DNA of 15,450 bases from assembly GCA_013202635.1 (NCBI GenBank), contig JABMRO010000139.1:1-15450 (forward strand), in the 5' to 3' direction. This DNA comes from Planctomycetota bacterium. Lineage in GTDB: Bacteria; Planctomycetota; Phycisphaerae; Sedimentisphaerales; Anaerobacaceae. Both the position numbers and the translations under genes were made by a program. The notes below the pieces were generated by a model. That model was not told the DNA's origin. It did no database searches and saw only the letters and a program-made list of their open reading frames with translations. Shown here piece by piece: positions 6,386-12,640 of the stretch (positions are counted from its first letter, which is position 1; each line of letters starts with the position of its first letter).

Positions 6386-7375
6386 TTACTCGTCGATTCT
6401 ATCGATTTGCTTAATTGAGCCTACTCCGCTGCTTAAAGGAAAGTGTTTCTCATATTTGATTCTTTCATAACCTCTATCTAATTCTTCATCAGTCGGTGGG
6501 GTATTACCCATTTCCGCAAACCTGGCTTTTACCATGCGGATCCACTCTTCCTTTGGAGGAACTTCAAATTTAGCTTCTTCGGGTAAATTCTGCCAGCGGA
6601 CCCAGACTTCATAGGGACCTCCCGGTAATTGTATCCGATGGACCCCATTCTTTACTCCATATATATCGAGAGATTGTCCATCTTCAGAACGTATTTGAAT
6701 TTTGCCATCTTTGAGAGTCCCCAAACGCCTAGCGCCGCGAAATGGCTCAAGCGCAAATTCGACCTTCGCAAAACCAGGATAGCTTACATAAGCTAAAGGG
6801 CCTCCACTGCAACCTATTTTCCCTGCATAAACGCTGTCATTGAAAATCACCATCGAATCGAGTAAAGTCCATCTACTGAATCTAAACGAAGTATCATTAG
6901 CTCTTTTGGGGCGATTATCAACAATCTTTATGCCCGGTGTAAGGTTCAACATATATACGCGACCATCATCATTCTTAGCCAACTCGAAGCTTTTTGCCTT
7001 CAAATCCGTAAAGTCAACCTCAAAAGAATCCTTTTTGGTAGCGGAATCATCCTTACCGGGTACAATGCTGACATTAACTACAAAACGTCCTTTTCTATTC
7101 TTGCCGGCGACTTTAATCCTGAAACTTCTTGCATCGTCATGACAACCTAAGCCCACGCTGCCATCCGATCCGCTATAACCACTGCCATACCACTTATAGC
7201 TATCCATCGATTGACTTTGGTCCATGGAGAAGAGATTGATATCCACGGCATAATGCTTATAAATCTTGTCTTCTGTAGATAGTGAGGCAAGGCAGGCCGT
7301 TGTTAGGCCAATAATTGAAAAAACAGACAGAATCAGTTTTGCTTTGTGAATATTATGTTTGTTAGTTGCTTTCAT
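6386..7375 (-). CDS. Exported, possibly lipid-anchored protein of unknown function
   Basis: I do not recognise this 329-aa protein. It begins with a basic stretch and a hydrophobic segment (residues 14-27, LILSVFSIIGLTTA) ending in Cys28, so it is exported. TTAC is an imperfect lipobox (Thr rather than Leu at -3), so cleavage by signal peptidase I near CLA is an alternative. The mature part is beta-rich, with two cysteine-containing glycine segments (VGLGCHDD and GKIGCSGGP) that could form a disulfide, and a PGGPYEVWVRW segment. A basic/acidic helical tail follows. The ATG at 7375 is chosen for the GGAG 7 bases upstream; an earlier TTG at 7402 would overlap the preceding gene by 4 bases and add MIFFYWRII. 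It is last in a unit with an ECF sigma and an anti-sigma factor, so it may be their sensor or target. Confidence 0.75.
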   Translation of the reverse strand: MKATNKHNIHKAKLILSVFSIIGLTTACLASLSTEDKIYKHYAVDINLFSMDQSQSMDSYKWYGSGYSGSDGSVGLGCHDDARSFRIKVAGKNRKGRFVVNVSIVPGKDDSATKKDSFEVDFTDLKAKSFELAKNDDGRVYMLNLTPGIKIVDNRPKRANDTSFRFSRWTLLDSMVIFNDSVYAGKIGCSGGPLAYVSYPGFAKVEFALEPFRGARRLGTLKDGKIQIRSEDGQSLDIYGVKNGVHRIQLPGGPYEVWVRWQNLPEEAKFEVPPKEEWIRMVKARFAEMGNTPPTDEELDRGYERIKYEKHFPLSSGVGSIKQIDRIDE

Positions 7376-7398
7376 AATTATTCTCCAATAAAAAAAAA

Positions 7399-7788
7399 TC
7401 AATTTTTTACAAACCCCATCCCGGCGACATAGACATTCTGTTCAGAATAATGGAGTTGTAACGGTTTTTCTACCAGGCCTGTAGAATCTGTTTTGTCAGA
7501 TACGGTTGATTTGGATGTTTTGAAATAAGCTGTTAGATTGATAAACTGCAGAGTAAGCTGAAGGCAGAAAATAACCAAAAATCCTGCCGCAACTGGAAAA
7601 GGGACAGAAATTCGTTTTCTTAACCAGCCTGGAGTTTTTCTTCTTTCAGCGTTCGCAGAATATACTGCTTCATTGATATACCTTCGATTTGAGTCTCTCA
7701 ATCCTTCAGGTGTTTTGAGTTCTTTTGATGATTCTGCAAACTCTCGAATTAATGCTTCGTTTCTTTTTTCGTCATTCTTGTTATCCAT
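7399..7788 (-). CDS. Putative membrane anti-sigma factor
   Basis: The 129-aa protein has a charged N-terminal cytoplasmic part (residues 1-60), one transmembrane segment (about 62-85, VPFPVAAGFLVIFCLQLTLQ) and a roughly 40-residue outer tail ending AGMGFVKN. It lacks the HxxxCxxC zinc motif of ZAS-type anti-sigma factors, so the role is inferred from topology and position directly after an ECF sigma gene. The start at 7788 is fixed by AGGAGGT about 10 bases upstream, which overlaps the sigma stop codon TAG. This suggests translational coupling and matched amounts of the two proteins. The longer frame to 7836 lies inside the sigma gene and is discarded. The short outer tail could be the site for proteolysis or for contact with the exported protein encoded next. 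Confidence 0.65.
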   Translation of the reverse strand: MDNKNDEKRNEALIREFAESSKELKTPEGLRDSNRRYINEAVYSANAERRKTPGWLRKRISVPFPVAAGFLVIFCLQLTLQFINLTAYFKTSKSTVSDKTDSTGLVEKPLQLHYSEQNVYVAGMGFVKN

Positions 7789-7801
7789 GGTTTTAAACCT
7801 C

Positions 7802-8362
7802 CTATTCAGAGGAACTGCTTTTTGACAGCATCTCACATAATTTATTCCTGCTTCTATGAACGTGGCTTTTGACAGAATTTAGCGGCATCTTCATAATGCT
7901 TGCTATTTCATCGAGTTTTAAGCCTTCGATAAATCTTAAGAGTAAAATCTGTCTCTCTGGTTCTTTGAATTGTCCAATTATATTCAAAACAAATTTAAGT
8001 TCATCTGGTGATGAAACTTCCTGAAAAACAGAGGGTTTATTGCTTGGCATCTCTTCAAGTGAACAGGCATCTTCTTGAATTAGCCTTTTCCTGCGTAAGG
8101 TTTCTAAAAGTACGTTCCTTGCAATCCCGAATATGTATGCCTTTAAGCTATGTGAGTTGTCAGATTTGAAATTTTTGATTGCTGCAACAAATCTGGCAAA
8201 AGTTTCTCCGCACTGATCTTGTGCGATTTGATGATTGCCTTGTGAATAGTAAAAGAAACGATAAACAGGAGCTTCATACTCATCAAGCAATCTTTCATAG
8301 GCCTGCTCATCGCGAGCAATTAATTTCTTAATAAGTTCTCTGTCTGTAGCAATTTCCATCAT
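7802..8362 (-). CDS. ECF-type RNA polymerase sigma factor
   Basis: The 186-aa protein has the two-domain layout of extracytoplasmic-function sigma factors. Region 2 spans about residues 20-92, with YEAPVYRFFYYSQGN, CGETFARFVAAI and the -10-binding SLKAYIFGIARN. Region 4 spans about 125-175, with ERQILLLRFIEGLKLDEIA and a helix-turn-helix ending VKSHVHRSRNKL. No region 3 or extra C-terminal domain is present. It would redirect RNA polymerase to a small regulon, held back by the downstream membrane protein. Two ATGs lie in tandem at 8362 and 8359; neither has a strong ribosome binding site. A possible promoter, TTGCTT and TAGAAC spaced 17 bases, lies upstream at about 8409-8437. The codon use of this three-gene unit looks more AT-rich than that of its neighbours. 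Confidence 0.93.
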   Translation of the reverse strand: MMEIATDRELIKKLIARDEQAYERLLDEYEAPVYRFFYYSQGNHQIAQDQCGETFARFVAAIKNFKSDNSHSLKAYIFGIARNVLLETLRRKRLIQEDACSLEEMPSNKPSVFQEVSSPDELKFVLNIIGQFKEPERQILLLRFIEGLKLDEIASIMKMPLNSVKSHVHRSRNKLCEMLSKSSSSE

Positions 8363-8801
8363 ATATCATTTAACCAAAGTCATTACAATGTAGCCACAAA
8401 TCATAAATCGTTCTAAACTTAAAGTTGCATTTAAGCAAGAATAGTTGCAAATAATCTTAAGAAAGCAAAAAATTTTATTCATAAGTGCCTCAAAGCCCAT
8501 TTTAAGACGGTTTTGATCCCCCCAATTAGAAATTTACCTCTCAATAATGCAGTAACTCGTCTCTGGTCCAACCTCACGTATTACAGACATGAGGCCAAAG
8601 ACTTCTTACTTACCTTATGCCAATTGAATTCCTTGGATTGTTGAGATGAACACAGCTTAAATATATATAAAATCCGCAAAAAAGCTGCGTACTTTTCTCA
8701 TATTTTCCCCTTAAAGCCCTGCTAAATTCAAATTAACAGCCGCTGGAGTAAGATGTGTATGTCCGACTCGGATAAATTATTGATCTGCATAAAGATTTTT
8801 T
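8363..8801. other. Intergenic region between the divergent sigma and nrdR units
   Basis: About 440 AT-rich bases with no convincing gene or RNA. The left part should carry the sigma-operon promoter (minus strand). The right edge leads into the nrdR promoter (plus strand). I see no tRNA, riboswitch consensus or long palindrome in it. Confidence 0.45.
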
Positions 8802-8829
8802 TTGACATACTATATGTTGAGTGTAGAAT
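8802..8829 (+). promoter_or_regulatory. Sigma70-type promoter of the nrdR operon
   Basis: A perfect TTGACA (8802-8807) and TAGAAT (8824-8829) are separated by 16 bases, preceded by a T tract. The expected start is near 8836, about 26 bases before the first ATG (8862). The spacer carries one NrdR-box-like palindrome and the start region a second, so NrdR binding would block it. Confidence 0.7.
8807..8822. promoter_or_regulatory. NrdR box 1 (operator)
   Basis: ATACTATATGTTGAGT matches the known 16-bp NrdR-box consensus acaCwAtATaTwGtgt at 13 positions, including nine of the ten core positions. It lies in the spacer between -35 and -10. Its core begins exactly 32 bp before that of box 2, the paired spacing known for NrdR sites. 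Confidence 0.65.
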
Positions 8830-8838
8830 AGATTAGAT

Positions 8839-8854
8839 TGACTATATATAGTAC
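8839..8854. promoter_or_regulatory. NrdR box 2 (operator)
   Basis: TGACTATATATAGTAC contains the complete NrdR-box core CTATATATAG inside a perfect 12-bp palindrome (8841-8852). It lies just after the predicted transcription start and is in helical phase with box 1 (32 bp apart, three turns). Together the boxes predict repression of this operon by its own product NrdR. Confidence 0.75.
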
Positions 8855-8861
8855 TATCTTA

Positions 8862-8996
8862 ATGAACATTGAAGAGGCCGCCCGCTCGTTAAGGATGCGC
8901 ACGGGGCGGGCCGCAAACTTGCAGGTTGTGAGCTGCGAGGGTAATAAAGTGTATCTCAAACGGAATATGCAGTTCGAGATGCGAGAGACGAAATGA
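8862..8996 (+). CDS. 44-aa protein of unknown function, first gene of the nrdR operon
   Basis: An ATG frame of 44 codons starts 26 bases after the predicted transcription start. It ends with a TGA that overlaps the nrdR start as ATGA, the classic arrangement of coupled bacterial genes. The product (begins MNIEEAARSLRMRTGRAANL, ends MQFEMRETK) is basic and soluble with no cysteines and no membrane segment; a short helix followed by a VVSCEGNKVYLKR-like strand pair is plausible. I do not recognise a family. There is little Shine-Dalgarno sequence in the very short leader, and the second NrdR box lies directly upstream. It could be a real small partner in nucleotide control or a leader whose translation feeds nrdR. 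Confidence 0.55.
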   Translation: MNIEEAARSLRMRTGRAANLQVVSCEGNKVYLKRNMQFEMRETK

Positions 8997-9484
8997 GATG
9001 TCCCTTTTGCAAGGAAAACCGGGATAAAGTAGTTGATTCGCGTTCAAGCGAGGGCGGAAGAGTAATCAGGCGTCGCCGCCAATGCCTGGTATGTGAAAAG
9101 CGTTTTACAACCTACGAAAAAGTTGGCGAAAGTTTTAAGCTCTACGTTGTGAAAAAAGATAATTCGAGAGTTCCTTATGACAGAGAGAAAATCATCAGCG
9201 GCCTGCAAAATGCCTGTTATAAGAGACCCGTCTCGACAGAACAGATTCAGCAGATAGCCGACAAGGCAGAGGAAAATATATTCCGGCATTTCGATAAGGA
9301 AGTCTCATCGGCGATTGTCGGCGAAAGTGTTATGAAACAGCTTCGCAGAGTTGACAAAGTGGCTTATATTCGTTTCGCAAGCGTATATCGTGACTTCAGG
9401 GACGCCGGTGATTTGATTAAGGAAGTCAGTCAGGCAATTACCGAAACCGAACCACACGGCCAACAGGCACTCTTTGATTGGTAA
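8993..9484 (+). CDS. nrdR: Transcriptional repressor NrdR
   Basis: NrdR senses ATP/dATP and represses ribonucleotide reductase genes. The 163-aa protein shows both domains. The first is an N-terminal zinc ribbon with C3, C6, C31 and C34 (MRCPFC and RRRQCLVCEKRFTTYE), whose arginine-rich loop binds DNA. The second is an ATP-cone (about residues 46-136) beginning VVKKDNSRVPYDREKI and ending VAYIRFASVYRDF. Length is typical (150-165). The start is fixed by the invariant MRCPFC and by the ATGA overlap with the preceding ORF. Two NrdR boxes at the operon promoter predict autoregulation. No ribonucleotide reductase gene lies in the window, so its targets are elsewhere. The next gene also carries an ATP-cone. 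Confidence 0.97.
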   Translation: MRCPFCKENRDKVVDSRSSEGGRVIRRRRQCLVCEKRFTTYEKVGESFKLYVVKKDNSRVPYDREKIISGLQNACYKRPVSTEQIQQIADKAEENIFRHFDKEVSSAIVGESVMKQLRRVDKVAYIRFASVYRDFRDAGDLIKEVSQAITETEPHGQQALFDW

Positions 9485-9511
9485 TTTTTGCAGGGAGGCA
9501 AAAATAAGGTG

Positions 9512-10093
9512 ATGCGAACTCAGCTAAAAGTAATAAAAGCCGACGGCAGTCTCGAGGAATACTCGCATACCAAGGTGATGGGCACTATCAACAACGCCCT
9601 GTGCAGGATCGGACAGGCGGATGTCTATATCGCCGAACAGCTTGCCGAGGTGGTAACATATTTTCTTTATCACCGGCAAAACCGCCGCACCGCAACCAGC
9701 AGCGAGATATTTTCCATGATTAAGGTGGCCCTCTCGGCCGTCAGCTATGACGAAGCCGCCATCGGAATAAGCGAGCATCACTTCGAGCGCAGGCTCAAAC
9801 GCTCCCGAACCGAGGTCGTCTCGATTGACATTCAGGAGCTCACGGACGCCGAGCTGTTTGCCGGCTCCGAGGCAGCTGACAGGAGGTGCCGATGGGACAA
9901 GTCCAGAATAGTCGAGGACCTGGTTACAAAGTACGGCCTCCGCACGCCGACGGCACGGACGATTGCCTCGATGGTCGAAGAGAAAATCTTCAATACGGGA
10001 ATCAACCTTGTCCCGAGCAGCCTGATAAAGCAGCTCGTTCTGGGCGATACCGCCGCCGTCCTTCGCGCACAAAAACAATTGCAAACCGCCTGA
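9512..10093 (+). CDS. Stand-alone ATP-cone domain protein
   Basis: The 193-aa protein begins with an ATP-cone (about residues 5-98): LKVIKADGSLEEYSHTKV matches the nucleotide-binding strand pair VxKxDGxxExF, and the helical part ends AAIGISEHHFERRL. The C-terminal half (about 128-190, WDKSRIVEDLVTKYGLR and VPSSLIKQLVLGDT) resembles the helical part of another cone, or the segment after the cone in some ribonucleotide reductases, but lacks a clear VxKxDG strand. No reductase catalytic domain is present. It lies 27 bases after nrdR, so it is probably co-regulated by NrdR. It could be an allosteric partner of NrdR or of a reductase. The ATG at 9512 is chosen; GTG at 9509 is also possible, with GGGAGG 10 bases before it. 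Confidence 0.8.
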   Translation: MRTQLKVIKADGSLEEYSHTKVMGTINNALCRIGQADVYIAEQLAEVVTYFLYHRQNRRTATSSEIFSMIKVALSAVSYDEAAIGISEHHFERRLKRSRTEVVSIDIQELTDAELFAGSEAADRRCRWDKSRIVEDLVTKYGLRTPTARTIASMVEEKIFNTGINLVPSSLIKQLVLGDTAAVLRAQKQLQTA

Positions 10094-10165
10094 GAGCCTT
10101 CGTACCTGGGCTCTTCGGGGACAGATTAAGAAATACAAGTCATTTTTAAGGAAGGAAAAACAGAT

Positions 10166-10273
10166 ATGGGCGATAAGGGGAAAAGAGATAAAGGCAAAAA
10201 AGAACAACAGAAAAAGGCCAAGCTTAATCCAAAGGAAAAACGGAAATTAAAACAAGATAAGAAGAATAAATAA
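10166..10273 (+). CDS. Very small lysine-rich protein
   Basis: A 35-codon frame preceded by AAGGAAGG at a workable distance encodes MGDKGKRDKGKKEQQKKAKL followed by NPKEKRKLKQDKKNK. About 40 percent of residues are lysine, and there is no hydrophobic core, so it is probably disordered. Tiny MGDK-starting lysine-rich proteins of unknown function are annotated in many bacteria, and this one fits that pattern. It may bind nucleic acid or ribosomes by charge alone. It lies 72 bases after the ATP-cone gene on the same strand and may share its transcript. Confidence 0.65.
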   Translation: MGDKGKRDKGKKEQQKKAKLNPKEKRKLKQDKKNK

Positions 10274-10290
10274 ATTCCTGTCTATTTCCG

Positions 10291-10312
10291 CGTGTGCAAC
10301 AAGTTGCACGCC
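10291..10312. repeat. Hairpin after the nrdR operon
   Basis: GTGCAAC and GTTGCAC (10294-10300 and 10303-10309) form a perfect stem 21 bases past the last small gene. No T tract follows, so it is either an imperfect terminator or one of the short intergenic palindromes that recur in this window. Confidence 0.4.
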
Positions 10313-10322
10313 CTCACCGGCC

Positions 10323-10440
10323 GCAGGAAAATGAATCAATATAATAAAAGTAGTGCGAAATGCTGCTCTGCGAAGTTAGCTTCCACTCTCCGTAGCTAAG
10401 CTACTGCGGAGGACGGGTCGCTGCGAAGCACGAGTATCGC
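10323..10440 (+). repeat. 118-bp inverted repeat, left arm
   Basis: This segment and the reverse complement of 11559-11676 align over 118 bases without a gap, with 108 identical and all ten differences transitions. The most conserved part is the centre, around the quasi-palindrome CTCCGTAGCTAAGCTACTGC then GGAG. The arm ends 20 bases past the dus stop codon. It encodes no protein and looks like a small dispersed non-coding repeat. Confidence 0.9.
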
Positions 10441-10460
10441 ACGCTGCATGGTTGGTTTTT

Positions 10461-11465
10461 CTACGCGCTGGGATAGGTGTTCGTGTACCAGGCGTTGATG
10501 GCGTTCTCGACATCGGCGCGTGTTTTGGCCTTCATTAACGACAGCAGGACCGGTTTGCGTCTGGGGTGACGGCAGACGTATCCGACGGCGAACTTGCGGA
10601 AGATGCCGACCGCCTTTTTTTCGGGATAGTCCTGTAGTATCCGCTCGAAATGTTCGAGCATAACAAGCCGTTGTTCGCCCATGTCTGGTGGCGCAGGCAG
10701 TGGTCGATTCTCCCATACACAGCGCAGATCACGAAATATCCAGGGATTACCGATGGCGCCGCGGGCTACGATGAAACCGTCGAGTCCGGTCCTTTTCATC
10801 AGGTCAACCGTGGCAGCAGCATCAAAAATGTCACCACTGCCGACGATAGTTGCCCGGGGCAAGCGGCTTTTTACTGCTGCCGGCAGGTCCCAGTCGGCCT
10901 TGCCGCGATACCGCTCGCAGACGGTGCGCCCGTGGATAACGAGGGCATCTACGCCGTGTTCGACCGAGCGGCTCACAATCCGCCAAAAGTTGTCCAGCGA
11001 TTCAGGTTGATGATCCACCCCGATGCGGAGTTTCATCAAAACAGGAACAGCGACGGCATCGCGAACCGCCTTTAGAATATCGATGACGGTGTCCGGGTCG
11101 TTGAGCAGGGCCCCGCCGCGTCCCCGTCGCAGGACTTTGGGGGCCGGACACGCAAAATTCAAATCGATAACGTCGTATCCGACAGCCACCAAATCACGGG
11201 CGGCCATGGCCATAGTCGCCGGTTTCCTGCCGAGAATCTGGGCGCCAATCGGGTGCTCATCGGAACTTGGCCGAAAGATGGCCTTGCGCAGGACGCGGGG
11301 ATTGGCCGCACTCTTGGCTAACATCATATTAGCCATCGTAAAAGGACAGCCGAACCGGCGGGCGAGCGTGCGCATGGCGTAGTCGCTGTAGCCGCTCAGG
11401 GAGGCCTGAAAAAACGGCACGTCCAGCGTAAGGCTGCCGAGTTTGAGTCCGACAGAGTTATTCAT
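10461..11465 (-). CDS. dus: tRNA-dihydrouridine synthase
   Basis: The 334-aa flavoenzyme reduces specific uridines in tRNA to dihydrouridine using FMN and NADPH. It shows the Dus set. The active-site block is DLNFACPAPK with catalytic C106, followed by VLRRGRGGALL. FMN-phosphate and base contacts are K145 in MKLRIG and H178 in IHGRT. GSGDI (209-213) and the cone end RGAIGNPWIF (235-244) follow, then a C-terminal helical domain that holds tRNA. Length is normal. AAAGGGA stands a few bases before the ATG. Which subfamily (DusA, B or C) it is cannot be said with confidence; the overall layout is closest to DusB-like enzymes. The gene is enclosed by two inverted repeat arms, which is unusual for this housekeeping gene. 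Confidence 0.95.
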   Translation of the reverse strand: MNNSVGLKLGSLTLDVPFFQASLSGYSDYAMRTLARRFGCPFTMANMMLAKSAANPRVLRKAIFRPSSDEHPIGAQILGRKPATMAMAARDLVAVGYDVIDLNFACPAPKVLRRGRGGALLNDPDTVIDILKAVRDAVAVPVLMKLRIGVDHQPESLDNFWRIVSRSVEHGVDALVIHGRTVCERYRGKADWDLPAAVKSRLPRATIVGSGDIFDAAATVDLMKRTGLDGFIVARGAIGNPWIFRDLRCVWENRPLPAPPDMGEQRLVMLEHFERILQDYPEKKAVGIFRKFAVGYVCRHPRRKPVLLSLMKAKTRADVENAINAWYTNTYPSA

Positions 11466-11558
11466 ATTCCCTTTGCAGCCCGGCTATTATCATTTTATCT
11501 AACTTTAGTTTCTTCTTTTGCCTTTTAACTTTCGCCTTTTCTTCAAGACGCGTAGGCC

Positions 11559-11676
11559 GCGATACTCGTGCTTCGTAGTGACCCGTCCTCCGCAGTAGCT
11601 TAGCTACGGAGGGTGGAAGCCAACTTCGCAAAGTAGCATTTCACACTACTTTTATTATATCGATTCATTCCCCTGC
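11559..11676 (-). repeat. 118-bp inverted repeat, right arm
   Basis: This is the reverse-complement partner of 10323-10440 (108 of 118 identical, gap-free). It lies 93 bases upstream of the dus ATG, so the pair encloses dus and its whole promoter in a 1,354-base unit (10323-11676). No clear target-site duplication is visible at the outer ends. Confidence 0.9.
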
Positions 11677-11790
11677 TTGTAAACTCCATCTTTGACCCAC
11701 CGAGAAAAACTCGCCCTTGACATCCGTACGCATTTTACATATCCTGCTCATTAATGAAACAAGCCTGTATCTGGCGTTTTATACAGATTT

Positions 11791-11812
11791 GTAGGGTGGG
11801 GCTTGCCCCACC
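11791..11812. repeat. GTAGGGTG-headed palindrome, copy 1
   Basis: GTAGGGTGGGG is followed by CTTG and CCCCACC, a perfect 7-bp GC-rich hairpin (11795-11801 with 11806-11812) with a 4-base loop. The flanking GTAGGGTG head is shared with the hairpin at 12334-12355. Such intergenic hairpins are known as dispersed repeats in several phyla. Confidence 0.55.
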
Positions 11813-11869
11813 GATTATATCTGCATAATCATTCTCAGGTTTTTCAATTGGATAACAGGGAGATTGAAA

Positions 11870-12298
11870 ATGGGAAATTGTTATAATTCAACAGTTGTAG
11901 ATGCACCGCGTGAAAAAGTTTGGGAAACGATTAAAGATTTTCATAATCTTTCGTGGGCGGAATCGGTCATAACGAAGGTTGACGTCATCGGCGAAAAAGT
12001 CGGCCAGGAAATCGGTGCTGCAAGAAAGTTAAACGATGCTTTTCTTGAAACGCTCGTATCAGTTAACGAAGATGAATATACATTTACTTACAGCATAGAT
12101 GACGGCCCGGAACCGCTGTCTAAAGATTCGATATCAAATTATTTAGGCACTGTACGTCTTTATCCGGTTACCGACTCGAACACAACATTCGTCGAGTGGA
12201 CTTCGAGCTACGAATCAGACTCCGAGCAGGAGGTCGCCGATTTCTGTAATCCGATTTACGTCGCCCTGCTTGACGCATTGAAGTCATTCTTTTCATAG
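11870..12298 (+). CDS. SRPBCC (START/Bet v 1-like) family protein
   Basis: The 142-aa protein fits the polyketide-cyclase-like branch of the SRPBCC fold, which forms a hydrophobic pocket. Family marks are the opening strand and helix NSTVVDAPREKVWETIKDF (about residues 6-24), the GxxR-like IGAARKL (49-55), ETLVSVNEDEYTFTYSI (60-76) with the following acidic turn, and the paired strands FVEWTSSYE (about 107-115). The final long helix is FCNPIYVALLDALKSFF. There is no signal peptide. The ligand or reaction cannot be inferred from sequence. The ATG at 11870 is chosen for the AGGGAGA 7 bases upstream; a TTG two codons earlier is less likely. No neighbour points to a pathway. Confidence 0.85.
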   Translation: MGNCYNSTVVDAPREKVWETIKDFHNLSWAESVITKVDVIGEKVGQEIGAARKLNDAFLETLVSVNEDEYTFTYSIDDGPEPLSKDSISNYLGTVRLYPVTDSNTTFVEWTSSYESDSEQEVADFCNPIYVALLDALKSFFS

Positions 12299-12333
12299 TT
12301 AAAACACAACAAATCCCCGCGGCTTGTAGCCCC

Positions 12334-12355
12334 GTAGGGTGCGATACTTCGCACC
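12334..12355. repeat. GTAGGGTG-headed palindrome, copy 2
   Basis: GGTGCGA (12338-12344) and TCGCACC (12349-12355) make a perfect 7-bp stem with loop TACT. It lies between the convergent SRPBCC and zinc-ribbon genes, where it could also help end transcription, although no T tract follows. It shares the GTAGGGTG head with the hairpin at 11791. Confidence 0.5.
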
Positions 12356-12368
12356 ACTATCAACTTAT

Positions 12369-12608
12369 TTATTCGTCTTCCGGCTCAACGAGCCGACAGA
12401 CGTCTTTTCCGCAATACTTACACTTCCCTCGGAGAATCAGGTCTTTGCCTTTCATTTCTGCTGTTTCGAGAAGGATTGGTACAGAGCCGAGACATCTACT
12501 GCAAAAAACATTGTCGAGGATCTTCTTCTGCGCCCATTCGGGTATTTTCTCCCATCGGCGTCGGCCTTGTGGTGTGAATGGATCCCCGGGTTGGATTAGT
12601 TGTATCAT
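12369..12608 (-). CDS. Small zinc-ribbon protein of unknown function
   Basis: The 79-aa protein has two CxxC knuckles, C36-C39 (FCSRC) and C63-C66 (CKYC), 24 residues apart with beta-rich sequence between, as in a zinc ribbon; C71 is an extra cysteine. The N-terminal part (PGDPFTPQGRRRWEKIPEWA) is basic and aromatic, and the C-terminus is acidic (EPEDE). Zinc ribbons of this size commonly bind nucleic acid or act as protein adaptors, but no family was recognised. GAGGTG stands 7 bases before the ATG at 12608; the GTG at 12617 lies inside that site and is unlikely as start. It lies 32 bases after miaA on the same strand, so it is probably co-transcribed with it. Confidence 0.75.
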   Translation of the reverse strand: MIQLIQPGDPFTPQGRRRWEKIPEWAQKKILDNVFCSRCLGSVPILLETAEMKGKDLILRGKCKYCGKDVCRLVEPEDE

Positions 12609-12640
12609 ATTTCGCACCTCGATAAACTCTTAGGAAGATA

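Larger units (their letters stand above)
11466..11869. other. Intergenic region between dus and the SRPBCC gene
   Basis: About 400 bases with no gene. It holds the dus promoter region (not clearly identifiable), the right inverted-repeat arm (11559-11676), and the perfect GC-rich hairpin at 11795-11812. Short remaining frames here are not supported. Confidence 0.5.

Noticed and set aside
9524..10207. 227-codon minus-strand frame
   Set aside because: Antisense to the ATP-cone gene; it would run against the nrdR operon and has no motif.
10323..11676. Insertion sequence with dus as cargo and a transposase
   Set aside because: No transposase frame is present between the arms and no target duplication is visible, so only an inverted repeat is claimed.
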